Source: Sphingobacteriia bacterium (GTDB lineage: Bacteria; Bacteroidota; Bacteroidia; Chitinophagales; Chitinophagaceae). From it: a stretch of DNA of 64,000 bases. Shown here piece by piece: positions 1 through 9,739 of this stretch (the first letter of the stretch is position 1; each line of letters starts with the position of its first letter). Below the pieces are notes generated by a model. That model was not told the origin of the DNA. It did no database searches and saw only the letters and a program-made list of their open reading frames with translations. The DNA lies in contig RDZY01000007.1 of assembly GCA_004294135.1 (NCBI GenBank), positions 62,001 through 126,000 on the forward strand, read 5' to 3'. A program made the translations under genes and the position numbers.

Positions 1-1020
1 AACATGTAACTCTTTTACCCAATTGATATTTGCATTTTTACTTAAGAACATATTTATTTTCTGAATACCATAATTACCATCTAGTGTGATATACATGGTA
101 CCTCTGAACAATAAGTCATTGGTATTTCGGGGCGTAAAATACATTTTAACCAACTTAACCCCATCGTTATCAGTAATGGTATCTCGTATATAGTACATGT
201 AAAAATTAGGGGCAGAATTGGCTATGGGGCTTAAAAATTGATATGCAAAAATGGGAATATCATTGTCATAAATATTTACATTTTCGTAAAGCCTTTTCAA
301 TAAAGTACTTAGCCCTTCATTGTCCACATAACTACCAAAATTTACTTTCTTTTCTCCCAGTATAATAGATTTTTTATTTTCAGGAGACTTTCGCAGGTAT
401 TGCCTAGAGAGGTTTTCTTCTAGATAGATGGGGAGTAAACTTTTTCCTTCAATTTTAGAAGTGTCTCTGTTTTCAAAAAGAAAATTATATTTTTTTAACA
501 GTTTACTATTGGTTAGTTTATCAGATGCGTTACTAAGTGCGGCCTGAATTTTTTCATATTGCTCATACTCCACATAATCGTAACTACTGGTTTTATTCTC
601 CTCCCTATGTTCAATAACTTTCCTGATTAATTCAACTGCAGGATTATTTCGGTTGGTATATTTAGCGCGCTTATTGGTGGTAACGGTAACATTACTGGTT
701 AAGGCGGGATCTAACCCCATTTCAATAGTCAATAATTGTTCTTCCCCTTTGGGCACTATAAATTGCAAGGATCTATATCCGATAAAAGTAACCATTACCC
801 TTGTACTACCCGATGAAGTTTTAATTTCAAATTGTCCTAGACTATCCGTGGCAATTCCTCTTCCTCCTTTAAAATAAACACTGGCACCTGCAATAGGTTT
901 GCGAGATACAGAGTCTACCACTACCCCTTTTACCACTGTTACTTGTGCAGTAACTTTTGTGAGTAAGAGGATTAAGACAAATAAAACCAATCCAGCTCTT
1001 CCACCTTTCATTCCATTCAT
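1..1020 (-). CDS. DUF5686 / carboxypeptidase-regulatory-like domain protein (C-terminal part beyond window edge)
   Basis: Reverse-strand translation from ATG at 1020: MNGMKGGRAGLVLFVLILLLTKVTAQVTVVKGVVVDSVSRKPIAGASVYFKGGRGIATDSLGQFEIKT...; signal peptide plus CarboxypepD_reg-like repeat, open to window start. Confidence 0.75.
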   Translation of the reverse strand, partial: MNGMKGGRAGLVLFVLILLLTKVTAQVTVVKGVVVDSVSRKPIAGASVYFKGGRGIATDSLGQFEIKTSSGSTRVMVTFIGYRSLQFIVPKGEEQLLTIEMGLDPALTSNVTVTTNKRAKYTNRNNPAVELIRKVIEHREENKTSSYDYVEYEQYEKIQAALSNASDKLTNSKLLKKYNFLFENRDTSKIEGKSLLPIYLEENLSRQYLRKSPENKKSIILGEKKVNFGSYVDNEGLSTLLKRLYENVNIYDNDIPIFAYQFLSPIANSAPNFYMYYIRDTITDNDGVKLVKMYFTPRNTNDLLFRGTMYITLDGNYGIQKINMFLSKNANINWVKELHV

Positions 1021-1029
1021 ACACTTCAA

Positions 1030-1407
1030 TTATTTAAATACGTATTTTTCTTGTAAGTAATAGTTATAGAATATCCCTACTATTACTGATACAAATACTT
1101 TTGAAAAAAAATAGTTCAGATCCAATACCTTAACCATGAATGCAAAACCTAAAAAATTCAAGGCGAAGTTACCCATCCATACTAAAACATACCTGAATAC
1201 CTGTTTGGTTAACATCCCATTTTTTGCATTAAATACCCAATGTCTTCCAATTATAAAGTTAAGAATGCCACCAGTAATAGTTCCTGACGCTGCTGCCAAT
1301 AACGCAGGCAGTTTTAATAATTCTACCAATACAACCGTGGTAGTAAAATCAACGGATGATGCCATCAATGAAGAAGCCTGTGCTTTTAAAAAAATTGATT
1401 TTACCAT
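1030..1407 (-). CDS. GtrA family membrane protein
   Basis: 125 aa, multiple TM segments, 'GTITGGILNFIIGRHWVF' GtrA-like motif; start overlaps pgpA stop (ATGGTAA). Confidence 0.8.
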   Translation of the reverse strand: MVKSIFLKAQASSLMASSVDFTTTVVLVELLKLPALLAAASGTITGGILNFIIGRHWVFNAKNGMLTKQVFRYVLVWMGNFALNFLGFAFMVKVLDLNYFFSKVFVSVIVGIFYNYYLQEKYVFK

Positions 1408-1850
1408 AGCTTAAGATAAATAATTAGTTGCAAAATAATATTGGCATAAATACCTGCCAATACATCATCTGCCATCACACCCCACCCACCAGGTAATTGT
1501 TCCAGCCGGTTAATATATAACGGTTTTAAAATATCAAATACCCTAAAGAGTATTAATCCCATCAATATATTTTGAATAGATATTGGCACCAACAAAAGTG
1601 TTACAAACATTCCTGCCACTTCATCTATTACTACCCTGCTATTGTCTTTACCCCAAATAGATTCTACTTGATTGGCGCCCCATATACCATAAGCAGTTAT
1701 AAAAGCAGTCAGCATTAATGCATAGAATGGAGGCCAAAATCCAACCATTAAAAACCAAATTAAGCAAGCCAATATTGCAGCTACAGTACCTCCTCCTTTT
1801 CGGATATATCCGATTCCAAATACGCTGGTTATGATTTTATGAAACTGCAT
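1401..1850 (-). CDS. pgpA: phosphatidylglycerophosphatase A family protein
   Basis: 149 aa, PgpA-like motifs 'GIGYIRKGGGTVAA', 'VIDEVAGMF', 'GVMADDVLAGIYAN'. Confidence 0.88.
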   Translation of the reverse strand: MQFHKIITSVFGIGYIRKGGGTVAAILACLIWFLMVGFWPPFYALMLTAFITAYGIWGANQVESIWGKDNSRVVIDEVAGMFVTLLLVPISIQNILMGLILFRVFDILKPLYINRLEQLPGGWGVMADDVLAGIYANIILQLIIYLKLW

Positions 1851-3175
1851 TATAAAGTTTGGGCTTCGTGCTCATAATAATCCAATCCAAGGTGGGTAAT
1901 CAAGTCTTCCCCCATCATATGCCTCAGCGTATTCTGCAACTTAATAAGCTGTTTGAATATATCGTGCTCAGGACGCAGCTCGGGAGCAGTTTGTGGCGAT
2001 TTAAAATAAAACGACAACCACTCTTGAATACCACTCATGCCAGCTCTTTTTGCCAAGTCCATGAATAAGGCAAGATCCAGTACAATAGGTGCGGCTAGGA
2101 TGGAATCGCGACAAAGAAAGTTTATTTTAATTTGCATCCCATAGCCCAGCCAACCAAAAATGTCAATATTATCCCAGCTTTCTTTATTATCACCATGAGG
2201 TGGATAGTAATTGATTCTCACTTTATGGTAAATATCTCCATAGAGATCTGGGTTTAATTCAGGTTGAAAAATATCGTCTAGTACACTTAATTTAGAAACT
2301 TCTTTTGTTTTAAAATTCTCCGGATCATCCAGTACCAATCCATCTCTATTTCCTAAAATATTGGTAGAGAACCAACCACGAACCCCTAATGCCCTAGCGT
2401 GTAAGCCAGGTGCAAGTATAGTTTTCATCAAGGTTTGACCCGTCTTAAAATCTTTACCAGCAATAGGTGTCGCAGTTATTTTGGCGAGACTTTCTAATGC
2501 AGGAATATCAATAGAAAGATTGGGGGCTCCATTTGCAAAAGGAATTCCCATTTTAACCGCCGCATAAGCATAAATCATACTTGGGGCAATAGCTGGATCA
2601 TCCTGCCTTAGCCCTTCTTCAAAAGCTTCAATGGTTTCATGAACTTCAGATACTTCAATGTATTTTTCTGTAGAGCCACACCAAATAATAACGAGGCGAC
2701 TGCAACCATTGTTTTTTTGAAACAATTCCATATCCATCATCAGTTCTTTAGCAAGTTCCATTTTGGAAGCTGCATTTTTTATATTCGTACCCGTTATATT
2801 TTTTATATACGACTCATCAAAAACCGCTTTCATGGGTTTAATTAATTCCAACTCTGGTTTTAGCGCATGCAATAAAACTGGTTCTAATACTTTGGAATTC
2901 ATGGCAGCCTCAAAAACATTGTCAGTATAAATATCCCAACCACCAAAAACAATATCGTTTAACCCAGCTAGTGGAACAAAGTCTTTGATTAAAGGATACC
3001 TATTCTCAGTGCGTTTACCCAGCCTGATATTACCCATTTGAGTAAGTGCCCCAATTGGCTTAGACAATTCTTTGTTGACAGCAATAACGCCAGCAATCAT
3101 TGTTGTGGCAACTGCACCAAGGCCAGGAATCAAAATCCCTAATTTACCATCCGCAGTAGTGATATTTTTTTTCAT
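1850..3175 (-). CDS. inositol-3-phosphate synthase (myo-inositol-1-phosphate synthase)
   Basis: 441 aa, N-terminal 'KLGILIPGLGAVATTMIAGV' NAD-binding motif, 'NGAPNLSIDIPAL', 'GKDFKTGQTLMKT' MIPS signatures; TAATG overlap with pgpA. Confidence 0.9.
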   Translation of the reverse strand: MKKNITTADGKLGILIPGLGAVATTMIAGVIAVNKELSKPIGALTQMGNIRLGKRTENRYPLIKDFVPLAGLNDIVFGGWDIYTDNVFEAAMNSKVLEPVLLHALKPELELIKPMKAVFDESYIKNITGTNIKNAASKMELAKELMMDMELFQKNNGCSRLVIIWCGSTEKYIEVSEVHETIEAFEEGLRQDDPAIAPSMIYAYAAVKMGIPFANGAPNLSIDIPALESLAKITATPIAGKDFKTGQTLMKTILAPGLHARALGVRGWFSTNILGNRDGLVLDDPENFKTKEVSKLSVLDDIFQPELNPDLYGDIYHKVRINYYPPHGDNKESWDNIDIFGWLGYGMQIKINFLCRDSILAAPIVLDLALFMDLAKRAGMSGIQEWLSFYFKSPQTAPELRPEHDIFKQLIKLQNTLRHMMGEDLITHLGLDYYEHEAQTL

Positions 3176-3217
3176 ATATATTCTAATTTAAAAGAAATGA
3201 ATATTAAATGCAGGTTC

Positions 3218-3820
3218 CTATTGAAATGTAGCTTGTTTTTTGGTTTTTAATCCGTTGACCATAAGATTGGAAATTGCTCCGATACGATGTTCTAAAACCG
3301 CCTGATTTTCTGTAAGCAATTCCCGCTCAATACCTCTAATACTTCCCACTATCACCAAAGTAAGAATATCCATTTCTTGGGCCAATACAGGATTAAATTC
3401 GCCTTGCAGAATACCAAATTCAAGAATTGATTCAATTAAAGCTTTTTCTTGATGGGCGTATTCACTAAATAAGTTTTTGGTGCAAGTGGGCTGTTCCATT
3501 AAATCACCGCATACCAATCTGTATAAGTTGAGCATATTGCCAAGAACGGTAATTCTGGTGACAGCAAATGTTTTTAATTTTTCTTCGGCTGTATTGACTG
3601 CATTAACGGCAATTTTAGTCTTCTCGAATACTTCTTCCAACTCTTTCTGAAGCACTTCAGCAAATATTTGCTCCTTGCTTTCATAATAATAATAAAGGGT
3701 ACTCTTGCCTTTACCCAACGATTTGGCAATATCTTCCATAGTGGTCTTTTTTAGACCGAATGCCTGAAATAGCTTTTGTGCTGCGCGAATAATATCTTCT
3801 TTAAAAACTTCTTCTTTCAC
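3218..3820 (-). CDS. TetR/AcrR family transcriptional regulator
   Basis: N-terminal HTH 'IIRAAQKLFQAFGLKKTTMEDIAKSLGKGKSTLYYYYESKEQIF'. Confidence 0.9.
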   Translation of the reverse strand: MKEEVFKEDIIRAAQKLFQAFGLKKTTMEDIAKSLGKGKSTLYYYYESKEQIFAEVLQKELEEVFEKTKIAVNAVNTAEEKLKTFAVTRITVLGNMLNLYRLVCGDLMEQPTCTKNLFSEYAHQEKALIESILEFGILQGEFNPVLAQEMDILTLVIVGSIRGIERELLTENQAVLEHRIGAISNLMVNGLKTKKQATFQ

Positions 3821-4070
3821 TATAAACTTTTAGACTAAATTCGTTTTACAGTCCAAAATTAATGTATTTTTGAACTTTACGGTTGACAAACAGCAAAAAG
3901 ACGATAATAATTTCAAAAAAATATTCACTTAAGTTAATAAATGCACTAAAAAAATATTAATTGTTTCTTTTACACGAGTGGAAAGCATTTACACAAAAAA
4001 TATGTTTATTTCGTTTAAAATTTGATAATAGTATTTTAATAGTAATTTTACACAAAAGCGGGAATTAAGG

Positions 4071-4883
4071 ATGAAAAAATGGGAAAGTAGATTTACACTA
4101 GGAAATACAATTACGCCAGAGCAACTTGATTTTTTCAATGAGCATGGGGTAATTATTTTTCGCAATTTCATCAGTCCAGAACTTGTGCAAGAGTATATCA
4201 ACGAGATTTTTCGAATTGAAACTCTTTGGCTCAAAGAAAAAAGAGAGAAGGTAAATGGAATTCCAATAAAATTTGGTAAAACAGAAAGTGGCGATACCAT
4301 GATCCAGCGGTTTTGTTTTAGTTCACAATTCAGCAATGCTCTAAGCCAACTACTTAATGATGAAAGACTAAATGCACTTACATCCTTACTACATCCTTAT
4401 GAAGGGCGTATTGGTGAGAATGAGAAAGACGGACTGGTAATTAATAACTATATCAATACTGCGAACAGTGCTTTTACCCAAATGGGATGGCATACAGATA
4501 GCCCGAGAGATTTGTTTCTTGGACAAAAAATAATGCCTATGTTGAATGTTGGCATTCACCTAGATACATGTTTGTTTGAGAATGGGGGGCTGCGTGTTAT
4601 TCCTGGAACGCATAAACAAAATATTTTCAAATTACTTTTTGGAAAAAAATATTTTATTGATAATTCTGACGACCAACGTGAAGTTGGATTTGATATCCAT
4701 TCTGGTGATTTAACCGTACATGATGGACGAACTTGGCATAGAGTAAAGCAATCCCCTTTAATGGGAGAAGCCAGTAGAAGAAGGGTCATGTACATTCCAA
4801 TTGTTACAGGTAAATACAAACCAAAATCTGCCAATAGCAAAACACCGCTATACCAGCGATTGGCATCAAGAGTTCCTAAATAG
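4071..4883 (+). CDS. phytanoyl-CoA dioxygenase (PhyH) family protein
   Basis: 'FFNEHGVIIFRNFIS', 'GWHTDSP' (HxD), 'GGLRVIPGTHKQN', 'HDGRTWHRV' (distal His). Confidence 0.85.
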   Translation: MKKWESRFTLGNTITPEQLDFFNEHGVIIFRNFISPELVQEYINEIFRIETLWLKEKREKVNGIPIKFGKTESGDTMIQRFCFSSQFSNALSQLLNDERLNALTSLLHPYEGRIGENEKDGLVINNYINTANSAFTQMGWHTDSPRDLFLGQKIMPMLNVGIHLDTCLFENGGLRVIPGTHKQNIFKLLFGKKYFIDNSDDQREVGFDIHSGDLTVHDGRTWHRVKQSPLMGEASRRRVMYIPIVTGKYKPKSANSKTPLYQRLASRVPK

Positions 4884-4913
4884 CCCAGTGTTTATATTAA
4901 TAAAAATCAATAT

Positions 4914-5693
4914 ATGCAATACGCATTAATTACTGGCGCTAGCAAAGGAATTGGTAAAGCCATGGCTGTCGAAATGGCGAAAAGAGGTTACGGAGTATTG
5001 TTGGTTGCGCGAAGCGAATTTTTATTGCAACAAAATTGTATTGAACTGAATGAATTATACAAAGTGCCTGCGCAATTTTTAGCAATTGATTTAACAGATC
5101 CTACGGCAACACAAACTATTTTCAATTGGTGCATCAACAACCACTATGAAGTATCTGTTTTAATAAATAATGCAGGATATGGGTTGAATGGATCATTAGA
5201 AGACTACTCTCTCTACAACCATTTACAGATGATGCAACTAAATATGAATGTAGTTGTTGCACTATGTTATCTGTTTTTGCCTGAATTAAAAAAACGAAAA
5301 GTTGCTTATATAGGAAATATATCCAGTACGGCTGCTTATCAGTCAGTACCGGGACTGAATATATACGCTGCTAGCAAAACCTTTGTACGCAGCTTTAGTC
5401 GCGGCTTGGCTTATGAACTCAGAAATACTAGTGTAAAAGTTTGCTGTATTTGTCCCGGCACTACCGATACCGACTTTGCCCAGCAGGCAAATATTACCCA
5501 TGAAAAAGCCATTAAGATGGCTGCCAAGTTCAATATGAACCCAGCAGATGTGGCCAAACAAGCAGTTGAGGGGATTTTGGCGGGTAAAAAAGAAATTGTG
5601 CCAGGTACCACCAATAAAATCCTTAAATACCTATCTAATATAGTCCCAGACAGTTTTTTAGAGCAATCTGCAGCAGGAATTTACGGTATCTGA
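4914..5693 (+). CDS. SDR family NAD(P)-dependent oxidoreductase
   Basis: 'ALITGASKGIGKAMA', 'LINNAGYG', 'YAASK' motifs. Confidence 0.92.
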   Translation: MQYALITGASKGIGKAMAVEMAKRGYGVLLVARSEFLLQQNCIELNELYKVPAQFLAIDLTDPTATQTIFNWCINNHYEVSVLINNAGYGLNGSLEDYSLYNHLQMMQLNMNVVVALCYLFLPELKKRKVAYIGNISSTAAYQSVPGLNIYAASKTFVRSFSRGLAYELRNTSVKVCCICPGTTDTDFAQQANITHEKAIKMAAKFNMNPADVAKQAVEGILAGKKEIVPGTTNKILKYLSNIVPDSFLEQSAAGIYGI

Positions 5694-5713
5694 TATTTAA
5701 TAGCACTCAATAT

Positions 5714-5744
5714 TTTGAGAATAAACAGGATTGTAATATATTTG
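5714..5744 (+). promoter_or_regulatory. Bacteroidota-type promoter upstream of tRNA-Arg (TTTG at 5714-5717, 19 nt spacer, TATATTTG at 5737-5744)
   Basis: Matches the known Bacteroidetes -33 TTTG / -7 TAnnTTTG consensus; about 19 nt upstream of the mature tRNA 5' end. Confidence 0.7.
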
Positions 5745-5762
5745 CAGCCCCGTAGGGGAAAT

Positions 5763-5836
5763 GGCTGCGTAGCTCAACTGAATAGAGCATCTGACTACGG
5801 ATCAGAAGGTTTTAGGTTTGAATCCTAACGCGGTCA
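5763..5836 (+). tRNA. tRNA-Arg (anticodon ACG)
   Basis: Cloverleaf by eye: acceptor GGCTGCG/CGCGGTC, anticodon stem TCTGA-CTACGGA-TCAGA, T arm TTAGG-TTTGAAT-CCTAA; no encoded CCA. Confidence 0.88.
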
Positions 5837-5842
5837 CTACAT

Positions 5843-5886
5843 AACCAAAAAGGAGTTACAATATTTTAATTCCTTTTTGGTTTTTA
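5843..5886 (+). terminator. Rho-independent terminator after tRNA-Arg
   Basis: AACCAAAAAGGA ... TCCTTTTTGGTT stem followed by TTT. Confidence 0.7.
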
Positions 5887-5997
5887 CTACCTCCTACAAT
5901 TCAGACACTAACGTATTTTGATGGCTATTTTATCATGAAATTATCCCTTGCATTCTGCAATGCATGGATACGGTATCTTTAACAATAATACCTGATC

Positions 5998-6708
5998 ATG
6001 AACTACAAATTATTAAAAGTAACACTCTGTATTGGTCTTACCTTACAGATGGCTACCGTATTTTGTCAACCCAGTCCAAGCTTATTCTCGAAATCAAAAA
6101 GCTTATTTAATGGTAAAGATTTAACTGGGTTTACGGTAGATATTCCAGCAGTAGATACAGTGGCAAACCTACCTGCATCTTTTAAAATCAGAAACGGAAT
6201 ATTGGTAAGTATGGGAAATCCTATTGGTCACCTTATTACCAAAAAATCTTACGAGAATTACCGGCTTGATATTGAATATCGCTTTGTTGGCAAGCCCGGC
6301 AACTGTGGCGTATTGGTTCATGCCTCCACTCCACGTGTTTTGTACAAGACATTCCCCCAGTCGCTCGAGGTACAAATGGAACACAACAATGCGGGTGATT
6401 TTTGGTGCATAAAAGAGGATATTACGGTAGCTAATATGGAAGCTCAACGAGGTCCTAAAAAAGAGTGGGGAACTGAAGAAGGGAAGCAAAGAAGAATAAT
6501 GAATCTTACTGATCATACAGAGAAAGCACTTGGCGAATGGAATAAGATGACCATTTACTGTATTGGCAATAAAGTTACGGTTTACCTTAACAACGTTCTG
6601 GTTAATGACGGATTTAATTGCACCGCTAATAAAGGCCAGATTGCTGTACAAGCAGAGGGATCAGAAGTAGAATTTAGGAAGCTAAGCCTAGCAAAAATGA
6701 AAAAATAA
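5998..6708 (+). CDS. DUF1080 (3-keto-disaccharide hydrolase-like) domain protein
   Basis: Signal peptide; 'SLFNGKDLTGFT', 'YENYRLDIEYRF', 'GNCGVLVH', 'SLEVQMEHNNAGDFW' DUF1080 motifs. Confidence 0.85.
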   Translation: MNYKLLKVTLCIGLTLQMATVFCQPSPSLFSKSKSLFNGKDLTGFTVDIPAVDTVANLPASFKIRNGILVSMGNPIGHLITKKSYENYRLDIEYRFVGKPGNCGVLVHASTPRVLYKTFPQSLEVQMEHNNAGDFWCIKEDITVANMEAQRGPKKEWGTEEGKQRRIMNLTDHTEKALGEWNKMTIYCIGNKVTVYLNNVLVNDGFNCTANKGQIAVQAEGSEVEFRKLSLAKMKK

Positions 6709-6729
6709 AATCCCTGTTTTGTCCCCCTA

Positions 6730-9120
6730 TTATTCTAATAATTTTACCATCCGAATCATCTTACCTTCTGAATTTATACCTTCTACTACCACTTGTAATT
6801 TTTTAGATACATCGTTATTGTAGAATTCAATTTTATAACGAGGCGACTTTTTATTCGTCAATATATACGGATTCCAGTACAAAGTAGTTCTTGAATCAAG
6901 ATCATAACTGGCACTCCCCTTTTCATATACTGGATTGTAAAATTCTTTAAACCTAGAATAGCCGCCCAATACTGTACTTTCCATGCCTTTTACATTTTGA
7001 TTCCCCTTACTATTTGACTCCCCTCCTTTTTTTGTATAAATCACAATAGCACCACCTGCACCACCACCTCCACTTCCAAAAAAAGGAGGTCGAAATACTT
7101 TTATATATGCAATATCATTAATAGGTAAGCTTGAGACCATAGAGACATCGGAGCGCATTTCATTCAAATACAAATCAGGTGCCTGACCCCTCCAATTCAA
7201 TGTAGCTGATGCCCCCATTCCATTAATTTGTAGTCCCGCAACGCGACCTTGTAAATAAGTGAAAATATCCATTGCTGTAACTGCGCCATCTGTTAAATCA
7301 AAACTGTACCCATCACCCCGAGAAAACAATCCACTGGCATAAGTCTCATCTAATATTTCAGTCTTACTCTTTGTTTTAGCCCTCACAATTACCTCAGATA
7401 AAGTTGCAGATGCAATGAACTTTCTGAGTCGCTCTTGCTCAGACAAAAAATAATTCATTTTTACAATAGAGAGACTATCTACACCCGCCCATACAGATGG
7501 TAGTAAAGGATAATTGTATTTTGCACTTGGCTCTTTTCTCAACAAACCGTTGTGAACTTTCACTTGCGCTCCACTGGTTAGTTTAGACTTACTATTGAAA
7601 TTATAATACACTTTTACCGTATCGTAAAAAAATAGTCCAGGCTGTTCAAAACTTCCATCAGGGTTTACACTAGCAAAAACCATATTTTTACTGCTGTCTT
7701 TTGCTGCTAAAATAAAATTCAGTTGCAAATCACCTGCATTCTTTGCTCCAAATACATTCCCTTTAAGCGATAAATAGCCTTGCTCTGGCATATACTTTAG
7801 TTGGGGGCCAATGCCTGCTCTTAATTTTTCCCAATTGAATTTGCGCCATCCATTGGTCATCATCACCAAATCTAATCGACTGGTAATGCTATCTGCATCA
7901 CTGGTAAAATAATAGGCAGGGTTGTGAATATATCCTCGCAATTCATTGCTCAATAAAAAATCAGAAAGAATAGTATGTTCATCTTTTGAAACAATACCAG
8001 CATCGGTAATGGAAACTGACATATTGGTCATAGCCGTGTCTGCCACGACAATTTCCAAAGAATTTTTTGCTCTTTTATCAAGACTTGTATAAATAGGATT
8101 CAATTTTGCGTTGAATTCGTGCAAGTGATTGTTTACAAAAACAATCCGCTCTGCCACTGGCATCCAATCGGCTGTAAACAAAGAAAACTGAACGATTCCT
8201 GTAGGGAGTTCATCAATTGGAATCTCCGCACGCTGGAAGGTTTTTTCAGCCATTTTAACCGAAACCTTATATAATATTTGTTGATTCATATGAACCAATA
8301 AATTCATTTGCTTAAAAGATTCATTGACTTCTTTCGATCGCTCAATCATTAGAAATGCTTTTTCATTATTGGTTCTCACCGTTAATACAGCCCCTACTTT
8401 CTCAATACCATTTATTGGCGTTGTTCCTTTTACCCCAAATTCATCTGTCCAGTTTACCTGATATTGCACACCTGGCATGGGTTTTAATACCACCATCCCC
8501 ATCCCATCATGTACAATTTTCAAGCTGTCTATAATGGTATTTTTATCGTCTACTAAATACCCTTTTATTTTAACGGGGAGTCCCGATTTATTAATCGCTT
8601 TAAATGCAACTCTTGATACAGTACCCGCTACCAATTTACCTCCTTCTGGAAAAAGCACCAATTGGGTAGGATCCTGATTTTTTTTATTCATAAAGATCCC
8701 CCGATTGATCGGAATATTTCTTTGATAAATAAAAGCGTCTTCATCATTCAACATCCATCGGGTAAAAGCTTTTACATGAAGGAATGAACCACTGTAGGTG
8801 GACGGTATTTCAAAACTTCCTTTTGCGGTGGATTGGAATAAAGGCGCAACAGTTTGCTTTATTAATGCTCCCGTAGAATCGTACCACTCAACATACAAAT
8901 TTTTGCTGAGGGGGCTCAATTCATTCACCGCAAGTAGGTATACTTTATACCAAACTGTATCCCCTATATTATACCTAGATCGATCAAAATGAATATGTAT
9001 TTTTTCTTTGGGGAAACCCTCGGCATAAGCCGTTATCATTGAATCTATTTGCTGGGCTTTACCAAAACGACTCGTCAAGCAAAATAAAATCAAGATAAAA
9101 AAACGAAAAGAGGATTTCAT
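6730..9120 (-). CDS. TonB-dependent-receptor plug-domain / MG2-like secreted protein
   Basis: Signal peptide; 'FPKEKIHIHFDRSRYNIGDTVWYK' N-terminus and plug-like 'IFTYLQGRVAGLQING'; Bacteroidota architecture. Confidence 0.7.
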   Translation of the reverse strand: MKSSFRFFILILFCLTSRFGKAQQIDSMITAYAEGFPKEKIHIHFDRSRYNIGDTVWYKVYLLAVNELSPLSKNLYVEWYDSTGALIKQTVAPLFQSTAKGSFEIPSTYSGSFLHVKAFTRWMLNDEDAFIYQRNIPINRGIFMNKKNQDPTQLVLFPEGGKLVAGTVSRVAFKAINKSGLPVKIKGYLVDDKNTIIDSLKIVHDGMGMVVLKPMPGVQYQVNWTDEFGVKGTTPINGIEKVGAVLTVRTNNEKAFLMIERSKEVNESFKQMNLLVHMNQQILYKVSVKMAEKTFQRAEIPIDELPTGIVQFSLFTADWMPVAERIVFVNNHLHEFNAKLNPIYTSLDKRAKNSLEIVVADTAMTNMSVSITDAGIVSKDEHTILSDFLLSNELRGYIHNPAYYFTSDADSITSRLDLVMMTNGWRKFNWEKLRAGIGPQLKYMPEQGYLSLKGNVFGAKNAGDLQLNFILAAKDSSKNMVFASVNPDGSFEQPGLFFYDTVKVYYNFNSKSKLTSGAQVKVHNGLLRKEPSAKYNYPLLPSVWAGVDSLSIVKMNYFLSEQERLRKFIASATLSEVIVRAKTKSKTEILDETYASGLFSRGDGYSFDLTDGAVTAMDIFTYLQGRVAGLQINGMGASATLNWRGQAPDLYLNEMRSDVSMVSSLPINDIAYIKVFRPPFFGSGGGGAGGAIVIYTKKGGESNSKGNQNVKGMESTVLGGYSRFKEFYNPVYEKGSASYDLDSRTTLYWNPYILTNKKSPRYKIEFYNNDVSKKLQVVVEGINSEGKMIRMVKLLE

Positions 9121-9265
9121 CGGTACTTATAATTTGGCTGTAAGATAACTTCAATCAGTCAACCAAAAAAGCACCTCTTTAAACTCATTCTAAAAAAACG
9201 TATAAAAAACAAATGTTTAACGGGTTAAATAACCCTGCATGAATGAACTGCCGTAATTTTAACCC

Positions 9266-9739
9266 ATGAGAATGCTGTTTATTTCTGTTGGCAAAGCACA
9301 TGAAAGCTATATTAAAGAAGGATTGTCCGATTTTACCCAGCGCATAAATAAGTATTATAAAGTAGAGTGGCAAATAATTCCACCTCCCAAGAATGCGGCG
9401 AATATGGCGGCCCTCGACTTAAAAAAAGCAGAAGCAGAAAGCATTTTAGGGGTGATACAAAAAGAAGATTTTCTGGTATTGCTAGATGAGCGCGGAAAAC
9501 AGCTTAGTTCACCTCAACTGGCTGATTTTTTACAAAAAAGAGCCAACGATAGCACCAAACAAATTGTATTTCTGATTGGAGGCGCATTTGGGGTAAATTC
9601 AAATATTGTAGAGAGAGCCAATTTGAGTTGGAGCTTATCCGATCTGGTTTTCCCTCATATGCTGGTAAGGCTTATTTTGGCTGAACAGATTTACAGGGCT
9701 TGTACTATATTGCGAAACGAAAAATACCACCACCAATGA
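9266..9739 (+). CDS. rlmH: 23S rRNA (pseudouridine(1915)-N(3))-methyltransferase RlmH
   Basis: 157 aa; 'LLDERGKQLSS', 'FLIGGAFGVN', 'LVRLILAEQIYRACTILRNEKYHHQ'. Confidence 0.95.
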   Translation: MRMLFISVGKAHESYIKEGLSDFTQRINKYYKVEWQIIPPPKNAANMAALDLKKAEAESILGVIQKEDFLVLLDERGKQLSSPQLADFLQKRANDSTKQIVFLIGGAFGVNSNIVERANLSWSLSDLVFPHMLVRLILAEQIYRACTILRNEKYHHQ

